From the NCBI GenBank assembly GCA_035048495.1, contig CM068553.1:26746978-26810977 (forward strand): DNA of 64,000 bases, given 5' to 3'. The DNA is from Euptelea pleiosperma (taxonomy: Eukaryota; Streptophyta; Magnoliopsida; Ranunculales; Eupteleaceae). The notes beneath the pieces were generated by a model. The model searched no databases, was not told where the DNA came from, and worked only from the letters and a program-made list of their open reading frames with translations. Shown piece after piece: positions 55,178 through 64,000 of this stretch. The translations under genes and the position numbers were made by a program. The stretch's first letter is position 1. The number at the start of each line of letters is the position of its first letter.

Positions 55178-57266
55178 ATGCATCGAACACGACATGGTAA
55201 AAATACAGAAGGTGAAGCAAGTACATCTGCTTCAAATAGAAGGATTCCTCATACGGCGTCTGAAAGAAGACGTCGTAATCCCCCAAGGCATGCTCAAATA
55301 CAAGAGGAGCCCGAACATGAATTAGAGCACCAAATTGGAGTGCAGCAAGAAGAGTATCGAGAACAACAAATTGATGCTCTTGAAGAGCAAGCCGAGGCTG
55401 ATGAGGCTACCGAGGTTGATGTGACTGTCAAGGCTAATGAGGCTCATGATACATCCGGACCATTTGTTGGAGGTCCAGAGGACCCTTCGATATAAAAAAG
55501 TTTCAAAAATCACGTTGCACATGAAATATGAGAAAATAAGGTATACATTGATAGATATATTTAATCTTTTTTTTATCATATTTTAATAATATTTTCTTGT
55601 AATACATTTGTCGAAACAGACCCCATTGAAATGTATCCAACACATGCATGTCAAAGTTATTGTCGTGGGATTGGACAGAGGAGCGAAGTCGCTTTAAGAA
55701 AAGAGTGATGAAATCGAGGTTAGCCAATTTGATAATATATTATTATAAAGTAGTAAATAAGGCAATTATATCAGCGTTTGTCGAACGATGGCACCCAGAA
55801 ACCAACACCTTTCATCTCCCATATGGTGAGATGACCATCACTCTAGAAGACGTGTCCCATATTATGGGCATCCCTATGCATGGTCGTGTGGTGATGTGTT
55901 TGGCTTTGGACAGCATAAATGTTGCATCTTTGCTTGTGAGCTTGTTGGGAGTTGAAAGAGCAAAAGCTATAAAAGAACTAGAATTTAATCAGGGATGCGT
56001 AGTCAGGATGCTTTGGCTTCGTGAAAAATTTCAAAGGCATAAAAGCAATGCCACTAGTGAGGAAGTAGATTACACAGTAAGGGCATTTCTTCTATATGTG
56101 TTGGGTTGTACAATATCTTGCGACAAGAGTGAGTCAAAGGTACCTGTGATATACCTTCAGTATTTGCGGAACTTCGATGAAGTCGACGAATATACATGGG
56201 TTGCAGCTGCACTTGCCTTTCTTTATAGACAATTGTGAGTTGCATTGAGGTCCGGAGTTAAGCAAATAGCTGGTAGTCTTACACTCCTAGAGGTAATATA
56301 CTTCTGAAATACATACATACATACTACGTATTGTTTATATTTAGTTATTTAATCATTACTGTTATTGTGTAGGCATGGATATATGAACACTTCCCATACA
56401 CAAGGTGTTCTCCAGACTTACAATACAAAGTAGGCGATCCCCGAATTAAACGTTGGCTTCCAATGCCATCAACCTGAGATGCAGCCGCCAATGTGATAGT
56501 GCTTCGGGAGGTACTTGACTTTTTGGAGTCGAGTGGTGTTAGTTACAAACTTAATTTATTTCGATTATTATTTCCTTACATTAATATCGTTGCATTTTTA
56601 TTGCAGGTCGTATGGGAGCCTTGCTGAGAATCGAGGGGTGATTACCCATTGCTTGAGATTGCATACTTTTGTGCAGATGCTTTGAAATTGTTGAACCCTA
56701 CCACTCTAATTGGGTTCTTCGACAATTTGGACATGTTCAGTCCATTCCTCCTGAACCATTGATGCCCATTCGAGCCAATCGAAGAAGAATCACTTCCCAT
56801 TATATAGTGGTGTACCACGTGCTAGATCAATATTGGGGGCAATGGCCTGATCACATATTACGTGTAAAGCGACGAGGTCGAAGGGTTGTTAATCCGTGGG
56901 ATTGTAAAGATGACTATCTGCCATGGTTGCGTAGGATTTCTCACTTTATCATCCAGAACCCAGCAAATAGAAGTGGGAACGATCCACGCAGACAAATGGC
57001 ACCCATAAGTGATGATTGGGTAAGGATTTTAACCCATGTTAACATTGTTCTCAACATAACAATATTCCTTAATGCAGGTTACAACTAGAAATCAGACATT
57101 GAGGATGCTCGAAGGTACTGAAGATTGTTCGTCTGAGACCCTCAGAGAAAGAACTAGACAACTCAAATCACTTCTTGGAGATTTTGATGTTGGCGAAAGT
57201 TCAACTATGAGGAATGCAGGGGATAGGAGGAAAGGCAAAGAGCCATCAACAAGTAGAAGACAATGA
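55178..57266 (+). pseudogene. plant mobile domain (MAIN-like) protein, pseudogene
   Basis: The frame starts MHRTRHGKNTEGEAST at 55178 and has a Glu-rich coiled-coil-like segment, then GPFVGGPEDPSI, the N-terminal signature of plant mobile domain proteins. The domain continues at 55648-56238 with RLANLIIYYYKVVNKAIISA, FVERWHPETNTFHLPYGEMT and ITLEDVSHIMGIP, then VDEYTWVAAALAFLYRQL. Further pieces are AWIYEHFPYTRCSPDL (56372), LPWLRRISHFIIQNPANRS (56917) and a basic tail. Stops replace expected residues at 55493, in AHEI/stop (a Trp codon), after YRQL (56238) and in PST/stop/DAAAN (Trp). Such proteins occur as host silencing factors and inside MULE and gypsy elements. The stops make this copy inactive. 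Confidence 0.82.
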
Positions 57267-57764
57267 GAGGAAGAGTTTTTATCTTTTTGATGTGTTTGTT
57301 TTAGGCCTGTGAGCTTGTTTTATTAAGACCCCATGTGTTCCACAAACACTTGTTAGAAATTCATATTTTGTTAAAACATATTAACAATGGATCAATTTTA
57401 AACGAACATAGGTTCATGTTTTCTGTTATAGTCTCGGTAAATATAACTCTGTTAGAGTTAACGGTATAAAAGGCCTAACAACATTATAACAAACGGGGAC
57501 TGACCTCAAAGGCCTAACATTCCGAGAGAATGGGTTGATTTTGACGAGGGCATATATCTCCATAACAATAGAAATGGCGGGCAATGTGGATAGAATTTTT
57601 GCTCTTAATGTTTTTTTTAAATCCAAGCGTCCGGTCTGAACTTAAAGATCCACGTGCCACACTATAGATCTTCATTGGTTGTTCATATCCAATAGACTTC
57701 TATCTTTTTCATGGGTTGATATTCACGTAGGGTAGGTAATATAAAAAATTAATAAAAAAAAAAT
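57267..57764. other. no gene seen
   Basis: AT-rich sequence downstream of the plant-mobile-domain pseudogene, with no domain and no clear TIR. Confidence 0.4.
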
Positions 57765-58125
57765 TGGCAACCACGGCTCTAGTCAACCGTGGCTGGCATA
57801 GGGTCCATGGCCAGGCTAGCTGTGGTCACTAGTTCATCCACGGCCAGGCTAGCCGTGATAACTAGTGTAACCATAGCCAAGCTAGCCGTTGTCACCAGTG
57901 CATCTACGGTTGCATGGCCTGTGGACCCTATGCTAGAAACGGCTGACCTAGCCATCTAGGCCAAAAAAATTGCTGACCTTGGGTTCTGGCCGTGGCTAGC
58001 ATAGTAGCCACGGTATTACAGTGCCGTGGAAGGCAGTACAACGACGCTCAGAAGAGCCGTGGTCTCTATGCTAGCCACAACTAGGTTGATCGTGGCCCCT
58101 ATGTTAGCCACGGTAGGTCACCACC
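57765..58125. repeat. CACTA-like subterminal repeat block
   Basis: The words CCACGG, GCCGTGG and GGCTAGC are repeated more than fifteen times in both orientations. This composition, GCCACGG motifs in direct and inverted copies, is typical of subterminal regions of plant CACTA (En/Spm) elements and derivatives. The CACTA terminus itself was not found, so the assignment is tentative. Confidence 0.4.
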
Positions 58126-58379
58126 ACCTTACCATAAACACCACTTGTTTATTAATCCCGACATCGGTGGAGTAGGTGTTGTTGTTAGCTGTTACCTATG
58201 GTTCTACTTTGTTGGCTCAATCAATTGCATTACAATCAAGTTTCCAAGCTTGTTGCCTCTTTTTATACTGGTAAGTTGTGGATTGAACTGGACTCACAAT
58301 AACTCTCTATACTATTACTAGCGACTACCTCACTAGTTCCTTAGGAAATTGCATCTCTCATGCAAGATATTGCAGTACG
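58126..58379. other. no gene seen
   Basis: Unique-looking DNA between the CCACGG block and the CCA repeat. No feature recognised. Confidence 0.4.
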
Positions 58380-58500
58380 CCACCACCATCCACACCAACA
58401 CCAACCCACACGACCCCAACCCACACCAACACCACCACCACCCCAACCCACACCAACACCACTAGCACCACCACCACCACCACCGTACCTCCACCACTGA
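58380..58500. repeat. CCA-rich simple repeat
   Basis: Irregular CCAACACCAA and CCACCACCA units; no coding value. Confidence 0.85.
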
Positions 58501-58712
58501 CTCCACCATCACTACCATGTATTCTACCACATAGTACATCATGTAATTGTGATATGTAGTTAAGTAATATTTACATGTATAAATTTACAAGATTGACGCG
58601 TCGTAATGGCTCACAAGGCTAAAAAAGATGACTTGCAAAACTAATAAAGATGGCTCGTAGGCTTAAAAAAGATGACTCGCGGGCCTAGAAAAGATGGCTC
58701 GCAGTTCTCAAT

Positions 58713-60450
58713 CTACTCTATGAGTATGAGATTTTCTTGTGCCGGTTCAGTATTTTTGGACATTTTCAAATGTTCATATCGCTCCATATATACATGGTAG
58801 AGTGTGAACCTGTCAGCTATTGGCTCATGAAAATTCTTCCAACTATCGTTGACATCTAGGAGTGGACATCCTTTCTGTAGGTCAAGATGAACGAAGTGGT
58901 TGTTGTTCACAAAACCAATGTCAATAATCTTATGAGCAATTGGGGACACTGATGGTGGTTTATATAGTGAGAGAAAAGTCAGACATTGTGTTGGAGATAT
59001 AAGTACAACAACTACTCCATATCGTGAAGCTATAAGATGGCCTATGTCTGGCATAATCATCCAATGATCTTCATTTGCATCAGGGCCTTGAAATTCCAAC
59101 ACTTGTATAAGGGCAACAGCTCTACCAACCTCGTACAATACAATCTCATAGTACTCAATGCGAAATGACAACTCATCTTTCAAATCTTGTCTGACCTGTG
59201 CCCATCCGACCTCACCGAACCCTATGTGGTCGGCCACCACTCTAAATCCACAATGTCCATTTCCAACAACATCTTTCATTCCATACACCTACTCAAATGC
59301 TGATGGGTCACGTTTGGTAGATGATTTTACATTTGTTCTTTTTTTCTCCAACCCACTTTTTGGCCTACCCTTTGTATTTATCTTCACTTCTGGCTCAATC
59401 AACCCAGTGGTAGATGGGCTGCCTAGTTCCTTCTATTGCTTCAGAAGATGAAATTTTACATCTTTACTTGAGTTTTCAAATCTCTGTCTAAATAACTCAA
59501 ACCTTGGCATATAGTTTAAGTCGTCAACTAGGCTAACACTGGGTATAGTAGAGAGCTTCCTCCAATGTGGATGGACACACATGGAGGTATGGGCTGACCT
59601 TCTCGCTTATAATAAATGATCTCATACGCACACGCAACCCATGTGTACGACGAAGGTCACAACCACATACATGAGAATCTATACCAATTGACTCAGTTCT
59701 GTTTTCCTCTTGAAACACAATCTCAAGTGTAGTCCTGGAAACAGTTCCCCTTAGATTCTTATATAAAGTTGGTCTGAACTGATGCATTACCATGTTTATG
59801 CTTTTCTGCATTGATTCTTTTATATCGGTGTGCTGCAACAACAATAATGTGTTCATAGTAGCCCACGATGTCTCAAAATTTCCTACTGACGTTCCCAGAA
59901 GTCTCTTCAATTTCGAATGGGCACTTTCAACTCTATTTGTCGTCGTGTTACCAAAGTGGGGTAACCTCATCAGTCGACGCTACTACAAATGATTCCTTAT
60001 ACGGATCCACCAATTGATTTTGATGTATGAAATCAAAGTAGGATACTTGGCAAACTCACTTTCAAATGTAGCTAGTGCATCATAGAAGTTTTCCATAGTA
60101 GATGACGCTACTAGGTCACTCCACCTCGATAAAAAAGAATTTTAAATTTCTTTTGTTTCAAAATATTTTTTACAATTACTTAGCACGTTTCTAGATATGT
60201 GGTACCGACATAGAAAGTTCAATGCTTCTAGAAAAACTATCTTAATTACATTCATTAAGGCTATGTCTCTATCTGTCACAATAACAACGTGATGTACATT
60301 CGGACTAAGTGTTGACTTCATGCGTTTCAATGCCCATACAAAATTGTCCTCTTTTTCAGCCTCCATGTAAACAACAGCAAAGGTGAATGTTTTATCTGTG
60401 GATGTAACTCCGACAATCTCTGACAAAGGCATCCTATATTTGTTTCTCCC
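58713..60450 (-). pseudogene. MULE transposase fused to OTU domain
   Basis: From 60450 the minus strand reads NKYRMPLSEIVGVTSTDKTF, VIVTDRDIALMNVIKIVFLE and LCRYHISRNVLSNCKK, the MULE transposase core. After one stop it continues ESEFAKYPTLISYIKINWW and HFGNTTTNRVESAHSKLKRL (59960), then CGCDLRRTHGLRVRM, a SWIM-like zinc site. A linker (NTKGRPKSGLEKKRT, STKRDPSAFE) leads into an OTU-type cysteine protease domain (59288-58713) with GHCGFRVVADHIGFGEVGWA, HWMIMPDIGHLIASRYGVVV and NNHFVHLDLQKGCPL. The OTU Cys and C-terminal His are present, but the Asp of the usual DGNC is Asn. Two or three stops interrupt the frame. The N-terminal DNA-binding part is missing. Confidence 0.85.
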
Positions 60451-61605
60451 GAGTTTAGTTGATTTCTCCAATCTCGTGTTCTCGGGTGTGACTAGGACAA
60501 CTTTTATCCCTAATCCATTCTCGTTGGCCGATCCATCAGTAAACAACCTCCAACCCATTTTCGGATTAAACATCTCCGGTATCTCGGGAAGTAGAAGGAC
60601 CTCTTTGTTTTTGCCCTAGTGTCTGCCACATCCTGCACTGAAAAATCAGCTAAGAACCTGGCTAAGGCATGCCCTTTCTCGAAAGTCCTCAGAGAAAATT
60701 GTATGTCATACCGAGCCAAGTAAATGGCCAATTTAGCCATTCTTCCCGATAAATCGATCTTTCCGAGTATAGATTTTAATGGATGCTCTGTGTAGATTGT
60801 GATGGTTCTTCATTCAAAATAAGGTTTAAGATGCCTAGAGACGTAAATTAGAGCGATATCAACTTTTTAGATAGTGGCATATCTTGTTTCTACTCCAATA
60901 AGAGTCTTACTGGTAAAATATACTGGCCGTTCTTCTCGGTCGAGCTCACGGAAGAGGACGGCACTGATAGATTCATCGGTTGTAGCCAAATAAAGACCCA
61001 GAGGTTATCCTTGATTAGGTTTGAAAATGATTGGAGGTTATGAGAGGTATTGTTTAAGCTTTTAGAAGGCTTCATCGCACTCCTTGATCCAGTCAAACCT
61101 TCCCATTTTCTTTAAGAGCCTAAATAGGGGTCTACAGCTATCTGATGACCTCGCTATGAAGCGAATTAATGCAGTTATTCTCCCGGCCAGCTTCTAGACT
61201 TTCTTCTTGTTCTTTGGTGAAGGCATCTCTGTTAAGGCCCTGATCTGTTCGAGATTAGCCTCAATACCTCATCTTGTAATGAGATATCCTAAGAACTTCC
61301 CTGATGTTACTCCGAAGACACATTTGGCATGGTTTAACTTTATCTGATATTCCTATAGACGATCGAAAGTTTTCTCGATATCTCCCAAATGAAGTTCCCG
61401 AGATCATGTTTTCACCATTATGTCGTCAATGTAAACTCCCATTGTTACGTCGATCATGTCATGGAACATCCTGTTGACGAGACGTTGATATGTGGCTCCT
61501 TATTCTTGAGGTCGAAAAGCATCACTTTGTAGTAAAAGACCCCCTATCAGTCGTGAAGGCCGTCAGCTCTTGATTTGGCTCATACAATGGAAGTTGGTTG
61601 TACCC
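60451..61605 (-). pseudogene. Ty3/gypsy (Tat-like) RT-RNase H fragment
   Basis: From 61600 the minus strand reads, across a few stops, FYYKVM, TYQRLVNRMFHDMIDVTMGV, YIDDIMVK (intact catalytic YIDD, near 61430), KCVFGVTSGKFLGYLI and PVYFTSKTLIGVETRYA. Then come MAKLAIYLARYDIQFSLRTF, ALARFLADFSVQ and WRLFTDGSANENGLGIKVVL, the start of a second, archaeal-type RNase H seen in the Tat lineage. The 5' side is cut off at 61605 by the LTR at 61613 and the 3' side passes directly into MULE transposase at about 60450. Confidence 0.85.
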
Positions 61606-61612
61606 CGAGTAT

Positions 61613-63262
61613 TGATATTCGCTCAAAAGTGATTATTTTAAGCCATTATCCTTATAACGATGTCGCATTCTCCTACGTAAAACTTATCTTTTTGTTGACT
61701 TTTCCATATAAGAGTTTCTTTCATTGCGTAGAACGCATTCTTTAGACGAAAATCGACTATTTGCATGAAATATACGCATTTCGGATAGTCCAGCATCAAG
61801 CCGTTTTAGTTGAATCTCATTACGCGTTTTTTCACTTGTAGGAGACCCTATCGGGCTATTCTCGAGGACTGGCGGGCCCACAATCAACCACAGAAGACTT
61901 TTATCAAAGCTTAAAGAGCCAACATGCTAGGATAAAAAGATAGAAGATATATGCGGGCAAAGCTAAAGGATCGTAGAGCCGGAACAAGGACTAAGAGAGA
62001 GAATAGCTAGAGACCAAGAGAATGACTTAGGTGTTAAAGGCCATACCAATTGACATCAAATGATAAGTTTGACTTATTAGTGGAGCGGACGAAAGAGAAT
62101 AAAGAAGACCAGGGTTCAAGACCATCCAATGCTTTTATTTTTATATTTTTCTTTCACCTCTCTCCTATTTCTCTCTTTATCTATCTATCTTGGCCCATGA
62201 CATAGGCCCATGACCTAAGCCCATGACCCATGACCCATGCCCATACCCATGACCCATGACCCATGACCAATGCCCATGCCCATGACCCATGCCCATTACC
62301 CATGCTCATGCCCATTTGCAACAACAAGAGAGAATTGGTCTCACTTGACCGATTCTTCTCTCCCCCATATCTCTCTATCATAGTCACTCTCTCTCATCTA
62401 ACTAACCCATTCCCAATCGTTGGATCTCTCTAGATCTAACGGTCATCATTTTTACAACAAGCAAAAAAGAAAAAAAAAGTCTATAAGAGATCTACGATCT
62501 CTCCTTCTTGGGTTGGTTCCCTCATCCTCTCTTTCTCTTTTTCTTCTTTCTTTCTCTTCTTCTTCACCCTTTTTCTCCGGCGAGCAACTCCGGCGAGCTC
62601 ACCATTAATGCCTCCACCTCGAGGTGCAAAATATCAAATAGCAATATCTCCTTGCTGCCCATTCCATCCGCCACAATCAAAGGCTACAATCCTCAATCTT
62701 ATTCAGGTCGATCCAATTGGAGTTGCACCATCTACCTCTTCAGTGGTAAGCTTCTCTCTAATTCATCTCTCTAATCTTTCTACCTTCTTTCTCTCTTCTT
62801 TCCCTCTCTACCTTTACATGTTTTCTAGGGTAATATTTTAATGGCTTTCTAGATTAATTTGGTTTAATGTTATTTCCATTGTAAATCATTTGAACAAGCA
62901 TTGTAAGCATTTGTTTTTAGTTTAATGAATAAGTTTTAAATTCAAGTTTAAGTTGTTTTCATTTATTGTGTTTTTCATTCTCGTTTCTCTTATTTTTTTT
63001 TTCATTATAATAGTTCTAACAACAATCTCAAGCATATTCTAAATCAACCTCCACCATTCTCACCCTTCCATTTATTTCGAGCATTTTTTTATTATTCTTG
63101 TTTCTTATTGTGCTAACTAATCCCGAGTGCGGATGATATTCGACACGAGCCACTGTGCAAGTCTGCTTATTTGCAGATTAAGTGAACCAATTCGGAGAAA
63201 TTACAAATATTGTTGAACTTTAGGGTTTCCGTAACCAACGACGCGGAAAAACCTTAATTTCA
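61613..63262 (+). repeat. 5' LTR of Athila-like element
   Basis: 1650 bp from TGATATTCGCTC to TTTCA, directly followed by a tRNA-Asp primer-binding site. It is the inverted partner of the solo LTR at 9733-13413. It interrupts the reverse transcriptase of the minus-strand gypsy fragment. Features inside include the CCCATGA repeat (62190-62310) and GTGGTAAG at 62742, a possible splice donor. Confidence 0.85.
62190..62312. repeat. CCCATGA minisatellite in LTR
   Basis: About fifteen units of CCCATGA/CCCATGC with small variations. The solo LTR at about 12805-12825 has only three such units, so the array expanded after the two copies separated. Confidence 0.85.
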
Positions 63263-63264
63263 AA

Positions 63265-63277
63265 TGGCGCCGTTGCC
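63265..63277 (+). other. primer-binding site, tRNA-Asp type
   Basis: TGGCGCCGTTGCC matches the conserved start of the primer site in Athila and related gypsy elements and is separated from the LTR end by two bases. Confidence 0.85.
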
Positions 63278-64000
63278 GCTCGGTTGACGGGATTGCAAAA
63301 AGACGAACAGGAATTCAGAAAGCTGCTTAATCTTCAAGATCCGATCCAAATCGGAAACTTTCCACTTTATTTTTCACATTTTCTACTTATTATTTTAATA
63401 CCTCGGATGGCCGAGTGCAAAGTTGTAATAATTTAGGGTTTCATTTTCTCTCCTTTTAGAATAACTGCTAGATAATTAACTAATTAAAAATATCAAAAAT
63501 ATTAGGGTCAGATTTCAATTCTGCTATTTCTAGTTAGATCACCATTGGATATTTATTTCAATTTGGAAGATTTCTAACTCCGAGTAATTCAAAAGTAGAT
63601 ATTTCCGAATCTTAATTGGGGAATAGCTAAAGTTGAATTTCAAACCCTAATTGGAACTAATTCACAATACCTGCCCTAAATCATTGCGTGTTTCTTGAAA
63701 CCCTAAAGGCGGTATACCTTTCAATTTCATACCATAGACCATTGTGGACTAACGTGATTGCGGATTGCGTTTACCAAATGAGTAGGGAGCGAAAGCTCAA
63801 AGAGGTCGAGTCGGGCGCAAGCCCATTTGGATACCCCTCCCTATCTCACGGAGGAGACCCCGTGCGTAGCCAATGGGCAGGTAAGTTTCTATACCTCGCC
63901 TTGAGTGCGATCGTGATCATTGTGCAAATACTGTGCCGATTGTCTATTTGCTTTTGTAAACATTATCGGAATTGCTTGGTTTGGCCGTAATAAAATATAT
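63278..64000 (+). other. leader of Athila-like element, runs off window
   Basis: Untranslated leader between primer site and gag. No gag domain is reached before the window ends. A frame at 63688-63990 has no recognisable domain. Confidence 0.6.

Overview
The window is nuclear DNA from a seed plant, most likely a flowering plant. It is almost entirely transposable elements of plant lineages: Ty1/copia elements with an extra 3' ORF, Athila- and Tat-like Ty3/gypsy elements, an L1-type LINE, and hAT, MULE, PIF/Harbinger and probable CACTA sequences with many MITEs. The only clearly functional host gene has plant-style introns and a transit-peptide-like N terminus. The species cannot be named from sequence alone; large TE-filled introns point to a medium or large genome.

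Layout. 1-8640: two related copia elements on the minus strand lie head to tail, with abutting LTRs (1726-3110 and 3111-4629). One keeps gag-protease, the other an env-like third ORF with a candidate promoter of its own. 8645-17725: a decayed plus-strand copia element of a second family with the same plan. Its 5' LTR is split by a minus-strand Athila-type solo LTR (9733-13413) that carries an unrecognised coding fragment. 18163-20752: a gypsy gag-protease fragment. 22688-43477: a complete 10-exon CobW/ZNG1-type GTPase gene on the minus strand (434 codons, all splice phases consistent). Its 14.3 kb intron 2 holds a 5.5 kb copia element, a copia RT-RNase H scrap, a 5'-truncated LINE and a hAT MITE; intron 7 holds a MULE-type MITE. 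43565-49718: a 6154 bp hAT element with matched TIRs and an exact 8 bp target duplication, inserted 87 bp upstream of the CobW start codon. Its spliced transposase frame is interrupted by one stop codon. 49749-54603: nested non-autonomous elements, including a 1.3 kb hAT element, foldback MITEs and a PIF/Harbinger-like element with further insertions inside it. 55178-57266: a plant-mobile-domain pseudogene. 58713-60450: a MULE transposase fused to an OTU domain, joined in frame to a gypsy RNase H at about 60450. 61613-64000: the 5' LTR, primer site and leader of an Athila-like element running off the right edge.

How the parts relate. The CobW gene still has an intact reading frame despite about 14 kb of insertions in introns and a 6 kb transposon between its coding start and its former upstream DNA. 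The observation I rate highest is that, in two different copia families, clusters of short palindromic motifs followed by a TATA-like box occur both in the LTR and just upstream of the env-like ORF. This suggests that the third ORF has its own internal promoter. Coordinates of splice sites, TIRs and target duplications were read by eye; domain names rest on recognised motifs, not on database searches.
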